From assembly GCF_021730615.1 (NCBI RefSeq), contig NZ_JAJLMN010000001.1:5547501-5611500 (forward strand): a DNA stretch of 64,000 bases. The letters run 5' to 3'. The stretch comes from Lichenibacterium dinghuense. Its GTDB lineage: Bacteria > Pseudomonadota > Alphaproteobacteria > Rhizobiales > Beijerinckiaceae. The notes beneath the pieces are model-generated. The model was given only the letters and a program-made list of their open reading frames with translations. It was not told the DNA's origin and made no database searches. Each line of letters starts with the position of its first letter. The stretch's first letter is position 1. The translations under genes were made by a program, and so were the position numbers. Positions 15,078-23,435 of the stretch are shown here, piece after piece.

Positions 15078-15547
15078 GCGTCGCTCCCCCGGCCGCGGGG
15101 CCGAGCTTCGCCGGATCCCGCGCCTATCCGGTCCGGCCCTTCCTGGCCGCCAGCGTGGCGGTGTTCCGCGACGGGCTGGTGCTGCTCGCCGAGCGCGCGG
15201 CACCCCCGGGCGACCGCCGCTTCTCGCTGCCCGGCGGCCTCGTCGAGCCTGGCGAGACGATCCGCGAGGCCGCCCTGCGCGAGCTGCGGGAGGAGACCGG
15301 CGTCGTGGCCGAGATCGTCGGCTTCAACGACCACGTCGAGGTTATCGAGCGCGACGCGGAGGGGCGGGTGGCGGCCCATTTCGTCGTGACGTCCTTCGTC
15401 GGCCGCTGGGTGTCGGGCGAGGCCGCGACCGGCCCGGAGGCCCTGCGCACCGTCTGGGTCGCGCCGGACGCCGTGGACCATCTCGCCACCACGCCGCAGC
15501 TGCCCGCCATCCTCCTGCGCGCCGCCGCCATCGCGGCGCGGGGCTGA
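15074..15547 (+). CDS. NUDIX hydrolase
   Basis: 157 residues if the TTG at 15074, overlapping the upstream stop as TTGA, is the start. The NUDIX box is complete: [20 protein letters not shown] then ETG (~50-72), with the catalytic Glu residues in REEYG-type spacing. NUDIX enzymes cleave nucleoside diphosphates linked to X, and ADP-ribose pyrophosphatase-like activity is common in this size class. The substrate is unassigned. Its TGA overlaps the next ATG as TGATG. Confidence 0.85.
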   Translation: MSVAPPAAGPSFAGSRAYPVRPFLAASVAVFRDGLVLLAERAAPPGDRRFSLPGGLVEPGETIREAALRELREETGVVAEIVGFNDHVEVIERDAEGRVAAHFVVTSFVGRWVSGEAATGPEALRTVWVAPDAVDHLATTPQLPAILLRAAAIAARG

Positions 15548-15999
15548 TGCGGCGCGCCGGGATGGCGGCGGCGCTGTTCGGGCTCGCGGCCGCCGCGCCG
15601 GCCGCCGGGCAGGGCCTGCCCGCCAACCCGCCTCTGCCGCCCGTGGTGGGCGTCGGCCCGCCCGCCGCTCAGGCCGCGCCGGACCCCGACGGCCTGCCGC
15701 CCTACGAACCGCTCCTCGAGAGCCTGGCCGAGCGCCTCGGCGCGCTGGCCCTGATGCGCGACCTGTGCGGGGAGGGCGACGCGGCGCGCTTCCGCGACCG
15801 CATGGCCGCGCTGCTCGACGTGGAGGGGCGCAGCCCCGCCGCGCGGGACCGGCTCGCCGGCGCGTTCAACCGCGGCCTCCGCGGCTACGCCGCCAGCTAC
15901 CGGAGCTGCACGCCCTCGGCGCGCCTCGTCGAGTCGCGGGCCCTCGCGGAGGCCGACCGGCTGACGCGTGACATCGAATCCCGATACGGCGGCACGTGA
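15547..15999 (+). CDS. Secreted TIGR02301-family-like protein
   Basis: 150 residues. The signal peptide ([20 protein letters not shown], then GQG) is followed by a Pro-rich linker and a helical domain of ~95 residues with two Cys (LMRDLCGEGDAARFR and YRSCTPS). Composition and position after a NUDIX gene match the alphaproteobacterial TIGR02301 family, whose function is unknown. The start ATG overlaps the upstream stop. A periplasmic location is expected. Confidence 0.7.
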   Translation: MRRAGMAAALFGLAAAAPAAGQGLPANPPLPPVVGVGPPAAQAAPDPDGLPPYEPLLESLAERLGALALMRDLCGEGDAARFRDRMAALLDVEGRSPAARDRLAGAFNRGLRGYAASYRSCTPSARLVESRALAEADRLTRDIESRYGGT

Positions 16000-16118
16000 G
16001 GACCGGGCGGGTGGCACTTCGCTGCAACAGGTGCGGGCGAAACGCGGCCGGCCCGTTCCGTTAACGATCCGTCAAGAGTAGGCTGTCCCACGGCCTTTCC
16101 CGACGCTACAGATTTCGC

Positions 16119-16376
16119 ATGATGGATATGACGACGCACCAGCAGGACCGTTTCGAGGCCGCCGAGGAGCGGCAGATCGCCATGTCGATCCTGATGGAGA
16201 CCTTCGCGGAAGCGGAGCTCGACGGGCTCGACGAGGACAGCATGACCCAGGCGGCGCTGTTCGTGGCCTTCCAGAAACTCGTGAGCTGCTACGGCGAGGA
16301 TGCTGTGGCGACCTTCGCCGAACGCCTGCCCGAGCGCGTGCGGCACGGCGAGTTCTCGCTCCTCACTCGCCAGTGA
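16119..16376 (+). CDS. Conserved-looking small acidic protein
   Basis: 85 residues, no named family. It is acidic and helical (EERQIAMSILMETFAEAELD near 17-36), with one Cys and no signal or membrane segment. It is isolated: ~120 bp follow the preceding gene and ~110 bp precede the YgfZ gene. The amino-acid pattern is coherent and unlike the overlapping frames. The function is unknown. Confidence 0.6.
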   Translation: MMDMTTHQQDRFEAAEERQIAMSILMETFAEAELDGLDEDSMTQAALFVAFQKLVSCYGEDAVATFAERLPERVRHGEFSLLTRQ

Positions 16377-16488
16377 CGCGAGGCAGCGGTGGACGGCGCT
16401 CCACCGCACCTTGCGCCGCGGCGCCGAGCGGCTATGTCCCTGGAGAGGCCGGCTGTCGCGGCGCCGGCGCGTTCGCGCGGGGTCTGAC

Positions 16489-17292
16489 ATGGGGACGGCG
16501 TTTCTCGACGACCGGGGCATCGTCGAGGTCGAGGGACCGGACGCGCGGGCGCTGCTCCATCGCCTGGTCACCAGCGATGTGACGCGTCTTGCCTCTGGTG
16601 AAATTCGCTACGCGGCCCTGCTGAGCCCGCAGGGCAAGATCGCCGCGGACTTCCTCATCGTCGAGGCCTCGCCGCCGGGTGGCCCGGATCGCTTCCTCCT
16701 CGACGTGCCGGCCGCGCAGGCGGCCGACCTCGCCAAGAAGCTGACCCTATACCGCCTGCGCGCGGACGTCCGTATCGCAGACCGCAGCGCGGAGCTCGGC
16801 GTCACCGCGCATTGGCCGGACGGGCCCGGCGCCCGCGACCCCCGCCATCCCGACCTCGGCACCCGCGCGATCGGGCCTCGGAGCGACGGCGATTCCGCTC
16901 GTCGGCACACATATGAGGCGCACCGGATCGCGCTCGGCGTGCCGGACGGCGGACGCGACTACGCCTTCGGGGACGCCTTTCCGCACGATGCCAACCTCGA
17001 CCGGCTCGGCGGCGTCGACTTCGGAAAGGGTTGCTACGTCGGCCAGGAGGTCGTGTCGCGCGTGCACCACCGCGGCACCGCCCGCAAGCGCGTGGTGCCG
17101 GTCGCCTTCGACGGCCGCGCGCCCGCGCCCGGCGCGGAGATCACGGTCAACGACGTCGCCATCGGCACCATGGGCACCAGCGCGGACGGCCGCGGCCTCG
17201 CCACCGTGCGGGTGGACCGCGCCGCCGAGGCGGCGGGGCAGGGGGCCCCCGCTGTCGCGGACGGCGTCGCTCTCACCCTGAGCCTGTCGTGA
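16489..17292 (+). CDS. ygfZ: YgfZ/GcvT-domain folate-binding protein
   Basis: 267 residues. The signature KGCYVGQEVVSR with the conserved Cys (~183) identifies the YgfZ/CAF17 family, folate-dependent proteins that support Fe-S cluster enzyme maturation and tRNA modification such as MiaB. The N-terminal GcvT-like part contains LHRLVTSDVTRL, and the C-terminal barrel holds RKRVVPV. The start MGTAFLDD is chosen because upstream codons look non-coding. Its stop overlaps the GTG of the HD hydrolase (GTGA). Confidence 0.88.
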   Translation: MGTAFLDDRGIVEVEGPDARALLHRLVTSDVTRLASGEIRYAALLSPQGKIAADFLIVEASPPGGPDRFLLDVPAAQAADLAKKLTLYRLRADVRIADRSAELGVTAHWPDGPGARDPRHPDLGTRAIGPRSDGDSARRHTYEAHRIALGVPDGGRDYAFGDAFPHDANLDRLGGVDFGKGCYVGQEVVSRVHHRGTARKRVVPVAFDGRAPAPGAEITVNDVAIGTMGTSADGRGLATVRVDRAAEAAGQGAPAVADGVALTLSLS

Positions 17293-17924
17293 CCGGGGTC
17301 GCCGACCTGACCGGCGAGTCGGTCAACGCCGTCGGCACCGGCCCGGCGTGGCAGCGCATGCTGTCCGGCCGCCGCCTCGACCTCCTGAAGCCGTCGCCTG
17401 CCGACATCGATCTCCACGACATCGCCCACGGCCTCGCCCGCGTGGCGCGCTGGAACGGCCAGACGCGCGGCCCCTACATCCTGTCGGTCGCACAGCATTC
17501 GCTGCTCGTGGAAGCGCTGCTCGGCCACATCCGCCCCGGCGCCGACCGGCACGCCCGCGCGGTCGCGGTGCTGCACGACGCGCCGGAATACGTCGTCGGC
17601 GACCTGATCTCGCCGTTCAAGGCCTGCGTGGGCGACGCCTACAAGGCCGTGGAGGCCCGGCTCCTCTCGGCGATCCTCCACCGCTTCGGCCTGGCCGAAC
17701 CCGACGACGCGCTGCTCGCCCTCGTCAAGCGCGCCGACCGCGCGGCGGCGCGCCTCGAAGCCGTGCTGCTGGCGGGGTTCGACGAGGCCGAGGCTCTGGC
17801 CGTCCTGGGCCCGCCCGAGCCGGGGCTCGAAGGCTTCGCGGCCTGGCTCAGGCCCCGGCCGTCCGACCAGGTCGAGGCCGCCTTCGTCGACCGCTGCCGC
17901 GCCCTCGGCATGGTGGACGTTTGA
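17289..17924 (+). CDS. HD-domain hydrolase (YfbR-like)
   Basis: 211 residues. The metal-binding pattern is visible as QHSLLVE (~61), LHDAPEY (~85) and a later Asp in KRADRAAARLE. This matches HD-superfamily phosphohydrolases of the YfbR type, which act on deoxynucleoside 5'-monophosphates; the substrate is an inference from family. It starts at a GTG overlapping the ygfZ stop, and its own stop overlaps a TTG start downstream. Confidence 0.8.
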   Translation: MTGVADLTGESVNAVGTGPAWQRMLSGRRLDLLKPSPADIDLHDIAHGLARVARWNGQTRGPYILSVAQHSLLVEALLGHIRPGADRHARAVAVLHDAPEYVVGDLISPFKACVGDAYKAVEARLLSAILHRFGLAEPDDALLALVKRADRAAARLEAVLLAGFDEAEALAVLGPPEPGLEGFAAWLRPRPSDQVEAAFVDRCRALGMVDV

Positions 17925-18442
17925 GGGCTCGCGTCGTCGTCTGCCCGCAGTCGCGCCTCGCCGACACGCTTGCCGCCACCGGCGCCCGCAGCGTCGTGAC
18001 GCTGCTCGCCGCCGACCAGCGCGCCGGCCTGCCGCCGATGCCCGGTGCCGCCCGCCTGCTGCTCGACGTGTCCGACATCGTGTCGCCGCGCGACGGCTTC
18101 GCGCTGGCGGGCGAGGGCCACGTGGCGGACCTGCTCGCCTTCGCCCGCGCCTGGGACCGGCGCCATCCGCTGCTGGTCCACTGCTACGCCGGCGTCAGCC
18201 GCTCGACCGCGGCCGCCTTCGCGGTCGCCTGCGCGCTCGATCCGACGCGCGACGAGGCGGTGGTCGCGGCGGCGTTCCGCCGCGCTTCGCCGAGCGCGAC
18301 GCCGAACCCGCGCCTCGTGGCGCTGGCCGATGCGGCGCTCGGCCGGTCCGGGCGCATGACCGAAGCGGTGCGCGCCATCGGCCGCGGCCGGGACTGTTTC
18401 GAGGGCGAGGTGTTCAGCCTCGACGTCCCGCCTCGCGGCTGA
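17921..18442 (+). CDS. Tyrosine/dual-specificity phosphatase-like protein
   Basis: 173 residues from a TTG at 17921 that overlaps the preceding stop (TTGA). The signature loop HCYAGVSRSTAA (~87-98) gives the CX5R active site, with catalytic Cys and Arg. A preceding Asp-rich segment (LLLDVSDIVSPRDG) could hold the general acid. Alphaproteobacteria often carry this short cysteine phosphatase after ygfZ and an HD gene. The physiological substrate is unknown. Confidence 0.8.
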   Translation: MRARVVVCPQSRLADTLAATGARSVVTLLAADQRAGLPPMPGAARLLLDVSDIVSPRDGFALAGEGHVADLLAFARAWDRRHPLLVHCYAGVSRSTAAAFAVACALDPTRDEAVVAAAFRRASPSATPNPRLVALADAALGRSGRMTEAVRAIGRGRDCFEGEVFSLDVPPRG

Positions 18443-18467
18443 GCGTCGAGGGCCGCCCTCGGTGGCG

Positions 18468-19190
18468 TCACATGTGCTGGCCGCCGTTGATCGACAGCAC
18501 CGAGCCCGTGACGAAGGAGGCGTCCTCGCTGGCCAGATAGGCCACGGCCTTGCCGATCTCCTCGGGCAGTCCGAGGCGGCCGACCGGGATCTGCGGCAGG
18601 ATCTTGGTCTTCAGCACCTCCGGCGCGATGGCCTGCACCATCTCGGTGCCGATGTAGCCGGGGCAGATCGCGTTGACGGTGATGCCCTTGTTGGCGCTCT
18701 CCTGCGCCAGCGCCTTGACGAAGCCGATGTCGCCCGCCTTGGCGGCCGAGTAGTTCACCTGTCCCATCTGGCCCTTCTGGCCGTTGATGGACGAGATCAC
18801 GATCACCCGGCCCCAGTTGCGCGACCGCATGCCGTCGATCACGGGACGGGTGACGTTGAACAGCGAATCGAGGTTGGTAATCAGCACGGCGCGCCACTGC
18901 TCGACGGTCATCTTGTGGAAGAAGCCGTCGCGGGTGATTCCGGCGTTGTTGACCAGGATGTCGATCGGGCCGACCTCGGCCTCGACCTTCTTGACGCCCT
19001 CGGCGGAGGCCTCGTAGCTGCCGACGTCCCACTTGAACACCGGGATGCCGGTGTCGTCCTTGAACCTGTTGGCCGCGTCGTCGTTGCCGGCATAGCTCGC
19101 CGCCACCTTGACCCCGGCCTCGGTGAGCGCCCGGCTGATCGCGGCGCCGATGCCGCGGGTGCCGCCCGTCACGAGTGCGATGCGTGCCAT
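18468..19190 (-). CDS. phaB: Acetoacetyl-CoA reductase PhaB
   Basis: 240 residues, the usual PhaB length. It reduces acetoacetyl-CoA to (R)-3-hydroxybutyryl-CoA with NADPH for polyhydroxybutyrate synthesis. Features are TGGTRGIGAAIS (~8-19), NNAGITRDG (~84-92), catalytic Ser in VISSINGQKGQMGQ, YSAAK, and the C-terminal SINGGQHM typical of PhaB. It implies PHB storage, though phaA and phaC are not in the window. An imperfect inverted repeat lies at 19291-19321 upstream. Confidence 0.92.
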   Translation of the reverse strand: MARIALVTGGTRGIGAAISRALTEAGVKVAASYAGNDDAANRFKDDTGIPVFKWDVGSYEASAEGVKKVEAEVGPIDILVNNAGITRDGFFHKMTVEQWRAVLITNLDSLFNVTRPVIDGMRSRNWGRVIVISSINGQKGQMGQVNYSAAKAGDIGFVKALAQESANKGITVNAICPGYIGTEMVQAIAPEVLKTKILPQIPVGRLGLPEEIGKAVAYLASEDASFVTGSVLSINGGQHM

Positions 19191-19290
19191 GTCGTGTCCT
19201 CCCGTCGTGCGGCGCAGCGGCCGCTTCGTTGGATGAACGTCTTTTGGCGGGCGTGGTTCGGTCCGTCCAGGCGATTCGCGGCGAAACGCA

Positions 19291-19321
19291 ATGCAACATT
19301 GAGCCCTAGCTCATGCTGCAT
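19291..19321. repeat. Imperfect inverted repeat upstream of phaB
   Basis: ATGCAACATTGAGC (19291-19304) and GCTCATGCTGCAT (19309-19321) pair along nearly their whole length around the loop CCTA, with one mismatch and one bulge. It lies 100 bp before phaB and just after moaE, both on the minus strand. It could be a moaE terminator or a phaB operator; no T-run follows on the minus strand, which favours a protein site. Confidence 0.4.
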
Positions 19322-19335
19322 CGCAGCGCCGAGCA

Positions 19336-19794
19336 TCAGCGCCAGCGGTCGAGCGCGGCCTCGTCGGACGCCTTGGGCGCGACCCAGTCGGCCTCGCCGG
19401 CGGCCGCGTCCCGGCGCCGGTTGCGCTTCCAGAACGGCGCCTCGCTCTTGAGGTAGTCCATCAGGAAGTCGGCGGCCGCGAAGGCCGCGACGCGGTGCGC
19501 CGACGCCGTCACGACGAGCACGATGTTCTCGCCCGGCCGGATCGCGCCGTGCCGGTGGATGACGCGGCAGGCCTGCAGCGGCCAGCGCGCCTCGGCCTCG
19601 GCGCAGACGCGGCCGATCTCCGCCTCGGCCATGCCGGGATAGTGCTCGATCTCCAGGGCTTCGAGGGTGCCGCCGTCGTCGCGGCAGAGGCCCGAGAAGG
19701 TCACCACGGCGCCGACGTCGGTGCGGCCCGCCGTCACCGCCGCGATCTCGGCGGCGGTGTCGTAGTCGTCCGCCCGGACCGACACGCTCGCCAC
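19336..19794 (-). CDS. moaE: Molybdopterin synthase catalytic subunit MoaE
   Basis: 152 residues. It forms molybdopterin from precursor Z with sulfur from MoaD. Typical segments are GAVVTFSGLCRD, LEIEHYPGMAE, HRHGAIRPGENIVLV (active-site His-Arg), and the catalytic LKSEAPFWKR. The GTG start lies two bases after the moaD stop. The gene order pgsA-moaD-moaE, with overlaps, is common in Hyphomicrobiales. Confidence 0.94.
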   Translation of the reverse strand: MASVSVRADDYDTAAEIAAVTAGRTDVGAVVTFSGLCRDDGGTLEALEIEHYPGMAEAEIGRVCAEAEARWPLQACRVIHRHGAIRPGENIVLVVTASAHRVAAFAAADFLMDYLKSEAPFWKRNRRRDAAAGEADWVAPKASDEAALDRWR

Positions 19795-19796
19795 GC

Positions 19797-20048
19797 TCAG
19801 CCCCCCGTCATCGGCGGGAAAAAGGCCACCTCGCGGGCGCCCGCGAAGGCGGCGTCGTGCTTGGCGTGGACGCGGTCGAGCGCTGTGCGGATCACCGCCG
19901 GGTTCTCGAAGGCGTGGGCGTAGTTCTCGCCCCGGCCCGCCAGCCAGCCCATCAGATCGGCCAGCGTCCGGACCTCGGGCGGGGGCGCGAGCTCCTCCTC
20001 GGCGAGGCCGATGCGCTCGCGCACCCAGGCGAAATACAGCGCCTTCAC
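19797..20048 (-). CDS. moaD: Molybdopterin synthase sulfur carrier MoaD
   Basis: 83 residues, ubiquitin-like fold expected. The essential C-terminal Gly-Gly is present (FPPMTGG). In the active complex it carries a thiocarboxylate that MoaE uses to dithiolate precursor Z. The GTG start overlaps the pgsA stop by four bases (GTGA), giving tight coupling, and moaE follows after two bases. Confidence 0.92.
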   Translation of the reverse strand: MKALYFAWVRERIGLAEEELAPPPEVRTLADLMGWLAGRGENYAHAFENPAVIRTALDRVHAKHDAAFAGAREVAFFPPMTGG

Positions 20049-20641
20049 GTCGGCGATCCCGCGGCCGGCCTGAAGCCGGCCTTCATGTAGTCCCAGCCGG
20101 TGTAGAGCGTCAGCACGGCCGCGACCCAGAGCAGGACGAGGCCGATGTCCACCGTGCCCGGCAGCACCGATTCGCCGGCCGGCCCCGCGATGAGGAAGCC
20201 GATGGCCAGGAGCTGCGCTGTGGTCTTCCACTTGGCGACCTTGGTCACCGGCACGGAAACGCGCAGCTCGGCCAGGAACTCGCGCAAGCCGGACACCAGG
20301 ATCTCGCGGCACAGGATCACGATGGCGGCCCAGATCGACCAGCTCGTCACCGTGCGGTCCGCCACCAGCATCAGGAGCGAGGCGGCCACGAGCAGCTTGT
20401 CGGCGATCGGGTCCAGCATGCGGCCCAGCGAGGACTGCTGGTTCCAGGCGCGGGCCAGGTAGCCGTCGAAGAAGTCGGTGACGCCCGCCACCGCGAAGAT
20501 CGCCAGGGCCAGCCAGCGCATGCGCGGATCGTCCGGCGCGAAAAGGCAGCCCGCCACGACGGGCACCGCCACCATGCGGCCGTAGGTCAGGAGGTTGGGC
20601 AGGTTCCACTGCCGTTCGCGCTCGAGGGTGGAGACTGCCAT
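20045..20641 (-). CDS. pgsA: CDP-diacylglycerol-glycerol-3-phosphate 3-phosphatidyltransferase
   Basis: 198 residues. It makes phosphatidylglycerol phosphate, the first committed step to PG and cardiolipin, at the inner membrane. The CDP-alcohol phosphotransferase motif DGYLARAWN...GRMLDPIAD (~59-82) is complete. About five membrane segments are visible, with WNLPNLLTYGRM at the N-terminus as in PgsA. It leads the overlapped unit with moaD and moaE. Confidence 0.93.
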   Translation of the reverse strand: MAVSTLERERQWNLPNLLTYGRMVAVPVVAGCLFAPDDPRMRWLALAIFAVAGVTDFFDGYLARAWNQQSSLGRMLDPIADKLLVAASLLMLVADRTVTSWSIWAAIVILCREILVSGLREFLAELRVSVPVTKVAKWKTTAQLLAIGFLIAGPAGESVLPGTVDIGLVLLWVAAVLTLYTGWDYMKAGFRPAAGSPT

Positions 20642-20766
20642 GGCGCGAGAGGGAGCATGACGGCACGGCCGGCGTCAAGGGAGCGGGCGCTCGCGGGCGA
20701 GACCGGGAGTGCCTCGACGGTGGATCGGGAACGCGGCACTCTCGGCCGATCCTCCCTGGGGTCGCC

Positions 20767-22350
20767 ATGCATCCGGTCGCACAGTTCGAGTTCATCATCC
20801 TGCTGCTCGTGGCCGTGATCGGCCTGCAACTGGCCGCGCGGAAGCTCCGCCTGCCACCCGCCGCCGCCCTGGTGGCGGGCGGCATCGCGCTCGCCTTCGT
20901 GCCCGGCATACCGGCCGTCGTGCTCGATCCCGACCTCGTGTTGGTGCTGTTCCTGCCGCCGCTGCTGATGGACGGCGCCTTCCTGACCGTGCTCTCGGAC
21001 TTTCGGCGCCACATCGCCGGCATCCTGTCGCTGGCGATCGGCGCCGTGGCGTTCACGACGCTCACGGTGGGCGTGGCGGCGCACTGGGCGGTGCCGGGCC
21101 TGCCGTGGGCGGCCTGCTTCGCGCTCGGGGCGGTCGTGTCGCCGCCGGACGCCGTCGCGGCCAAGGCGGTGCTGGACAGCGTGCGCCTGCCGCGGCGCGT
21201 GTGGGTCCTGCTCGAAGGCGAGAGCCTACTCAACGACGCCGCCGGTCTCGTGCTGTTCCGCTTCGCCGTCGCGGCCGCCCTCACCGGCACCTTCGACGCC
21301 GGCCGGGCCGTCGGAACCTTCGCGGTGCTGGCGGTCGGCGGCGTGGCGGTCGGGGCCGCCTTCGGCTTCGCCTGGGTCAAGCTGCTCCGCCGCCTCGGCG
21401 ACACGTCGCTGATGATCGCGGGATCGCTCCTCCTGCCCTGGTCCTCCTACATGGCCGGCGAAGCGCTCGGCGTGTCGGGCGTCATCGCCACGGTGACGGC
21501 GGGCCTGATCTTCGGCTGGTACCAGCACGAGATCTTCACGGCCGAGATGCGGCTCAAGGGGACGGCCTTCTATCAGGTCCTGGTGTTCCTGCTCGAAGCC
21601 TTCGTGTTCGTGCTGATCGGCCTGTCGCTGCGCGGAGTCGTGGACCGATTCGGCGGCTTCGGCCCCGCGCTCGGCGCGCTCGGCGGCCCCATCCTCGCCG
21701 TGGTGGCGGCCGTCACGCTGGCGCGCTTCGCCTGGATCTTCGCCAACGACGCGGCCGTGAGCGCCATGTCGCGCTTCCGCCGGGTGCGGATCCCGTTCTC
21801 GGCGGCGAGCTGCGGCGTCATGGGGTGGGCCGGCATGCGCGGCGTCGTCACGCTCGCCATCGCGCTGTCGCTGCCCGACGAGATGCCGGGCCGGGACTTC
21901 ATCCTCGCCTCGGCCTTCGCGGTGATCCTGGTCACGGTGCTGGTGCAGGGGACCAGCATGGGATGGGTGATCCGGCGCCTGAAGCTAGACGCCGCCGAGG
22001 AGCGGCCAAGCGGCCACCTCACCCAGGCCCAGGCCATGGCGCGCATGACGGCCGCCCAGCTCAAGGCCGTCGAGGCGCTGGCCCGCGAGCCGGACGGCAC
22101 GCTCCGCCACCCGCGCCTCCTGGAACAATACACCTACCGCGCCGACGTGATCGCGCGCTACGCCGACCGCCAGGAGGAGGCTGCGAGCGAGCGGCGGGAG
22201 CATTTCGAGGTCATGCTGGCGGCTGCCGGAGCAGGCCGCGCCGAGCTGCTGAAGCTGCATCGGGCAGGCCGCATCCACGACGAGGTGCTGCGCGCCATCG
22301 AGAGCAGCCTGGACCTGCAGGAGGTGATGGCGCGAGCCGCCAGGGGCTGA
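20767..22350 (+). CDS. CPA1-family cation:proton antiporter (NhaP-type)
   Basis: 527 residues. About 12 membrane segments span residues 1-400. The CPA1 signature EGESLLNDAAGLVLFR (~152-167) and the ASCGVMGWAGMRGVVTLAIA-type segment (~345-370) are typical of Na+/H+ exchangers. A cytoplasmic C-terminal tail of ~110 charged residues follows. The likely role is Na+ or K+ export and pH homeostasis; the ion is not determinable. The gene stands alone, ahead of tRNA-Leu. Confidence 0.88.
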   Translation: MHPVAQFEFIILLLVAVIGLQLAARKLRLPPAAALVAGGIALAFVPGIPAVVLDPDLVLVLFLPPLLMDGAFLTVLSDFRRHIAGILSLAIGAVAFTTLTVGVAAHWAVPGLPWAACFALGAVVSPPDAVAAKAVLDSVRLPRRVWVLLEGESLLNDAAGLVLFRFAVAAALTGTFDAGRAVGTFAVLAVGGVAVGAAFGFAWVKLLRRLGDTSLMIAGSLLLPWSSYMAGEALGVSGVIATVTAGLIFGWYQHEIFTAEMRLKGTAFYQVLVFLLEAFVFVLIGLSLRGVVDRFGGFGPALGALGGPILAVVAAVTLARFAWIFANDAAVSAMSRFRRVRIPFSAASCGVMGWAGMRGVVTLAIALSLPDEMPGRDFILASAFAVILVTVLVQGTSMGWVIRRLKLDAAEERPSGHLTQAQAMARMTAAQLKAVEALAREPDGTLRHPRLLEQYTYRADVIARYADRQEEAASERREHFEVMLAAAGAGRAELLKLHRAGRIHDEVLRAIESSLDLQEVMARAARG

Positions 22351-22366
22351 GGATCGAGGATCCGGG

Positions 22367-22387
22367 CCATGCCTCGGTGAGGCATGG
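22367..22387. terminator. Hairpin adjoining the tRNA-Leu 3' end
   Basis: CCATGCCTC (22367-22375) and GAGGCATGG (22379-22387) form a perfect 9-bp stem with a GGT loop, lying between the convergent antiporter and tRNA-Leu and including the tRNA CCA. It may end transcription from either side, but there is no T-run. Confidence 0.4.
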
Positions 22388-22469
22388 TGCGCTGGAGAGG
22401 ACTCGAACCTCCACGGTGTTACCCACTGGTACCTGAAACCAGCGCGTCTACCAATTCCGCCACCAGCGC
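22385..22469 (-). tRNA. tRNA-Leu(CAG)
   Basis: The reverse complement folds as a class II tRNA: acceptor GCGCTGG with CCAGCGC, D-arm GGCGGAATTGGTAGACGC, anticodon arm CTGGT-TTCAGGT-ACCAG with anticodon CAG, a long variable arm, T-arm GGTTCGAGTCC and an encoded ACCA. It reads CUG leucine codons. Confidence 0.95.
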
Positions 22470-22554
22470 GTGACGCTTCCGATAGAGGCACCGGACCGAT
22501 CCGTCAACGGGTTTCGCGCCGCCGACGCGACCGACGCCGCGGATGCGGTGCGGC

Positions 22555-23055
22555 TCAGGTCAGGTCGACCTTGCCGATCTCCCCGGCCCGGTTCGGCTTG
22601 CCCGTGGTGAGCGCCTTGAGGTAGCCGAATGCCACCACCGCGATGCTGTTGGGCGTGTCCCAGTATTCGGCGTGCTCGGCCTCGACGCGGATCAGCACGA
22701 CGTTGTCGTCCTCCGGGCCGCCCGGGAACCACGTGCGGTAGATCTCGCTCCACAGCGCCTTGACCCTGGCGCGGTCGGTCACGACCTCGCTGCGGCCGCT
22801 GATCGACACGAAGTTCTGCTTCTTCGGATCCGCGAAGGTGACGAGCACCTGCGGGTCGGCCCCGATCTCCTCGACCTTGCGCGAGTCCTTCTTGGTGAAG
22901 AACCACAGGTCGCCGTCGTCCTCGCATTTGCGATAGGCCATGGGGCGGGCGTGCAACGGCGCGCCATCGCTGCCGCGCGTCGTGAAATTCGCGTAGTCGA
23001 TGCCGTCGATCAGATCGAGGATCTTGCGCCTGCCGGCCTCGGTGTCGTCGCTCAT
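22555..23055 (-). CDS. Pyridoxamine 5'-phosphate oxidase-fold (general stress protein 26-like)
   Basis: 166 residues. The split-barrel FMN-binding fold is suggested by FTTRGSDGAPLHARPMAYRK (~25-44), DLWFFTKKDSRKVEEI and VSISGRSEV. These match the general stress protein 26/PPOX-like group rather than true PdxH. The family binds flavins and often responds to stress. The start is the ATG at complement 23053-23055. No operon partner is evident. Confidence 0.8.
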   Translation of the reverse strand: MSDDTEAGRRKILDLIDGIDYANFTTRGSDGAPLHARPMAYRKCEDDGDLWFFTKKDSRKVEEIGADPQVLVTFADPKKQNFVSISGRSEVVTDRARVKALWSEIYRTWFPGGPEDDNVVLIRVEAEHAEYWDTPNSIAVVAFGYLKALTTGKPNRAGEIGKVDLT

Positions 23056-23159
23056 GGACCATCCTCGTCGCGGGCCCCCGTGGCCGCGGTCACGCCCCGG
23101 CAACGCCGGATGGCCCTGCAGGTTCGCGCCCCGGGCTGGGGCCGAACCGCACAGGCGTC

Positions 23160-23435
23160 TCAGGGCTTCGGCGGGCAGAGCTGGCGCCCGTCGGCGCCCG
23201 TGCGGGGCACGATGCCGCCCCACGGCGTGACGATGTATTGGCACCCCGTGCCGCGGTCGGTCTCGACGAGCAGCCCCGCCGTGCCGGTGTCGGGGTCCAC
23301 CCGCGACGCGAAGGGCAGGGCGCCCGACGCGGCGTCGCGCGCCAGCACGACGAGGGCGGCGGCGATGCCGACCCAGGCGAGGACGTAGACGAGGCGCGCG
23401 AGGCGCTCGCCCCAGGTGATCGGCACGCCGCTCAC
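23160..23435 (-). CDS. Small single-pass membrane protein with DUF6440-like tail
   Basis: 91 residues from a GTG overlapping the DUF427 gene stop (GTGA). One membrane segment (LVYVLAWVGIAAALVVLA, ~17-34) precedes an exposed domain ending YIVTPWGGIVPRTGADGR. That pattern resembles DUF6440-type domains, a weak assignment. Translational coupling to the DUF427 gene suggests a joint function, unknown for both. Confidence 0.55.
   Translation of the reverse strand: MSGVPITWGERLARLVYVLAWVGIAAALVVLARDAASGALPFASRVDPDTGTAGLLVETDRGTGCQYIVTPWGGIVPRTGADGRQLCPPKP

Noticed and set aside
21985-22491. Minus-strand frame with GGIGRRAGFRYQW
   Set aside because: It is the antisense/antiporter region read through tRNA-Leu at 22385-22469, not a gene.
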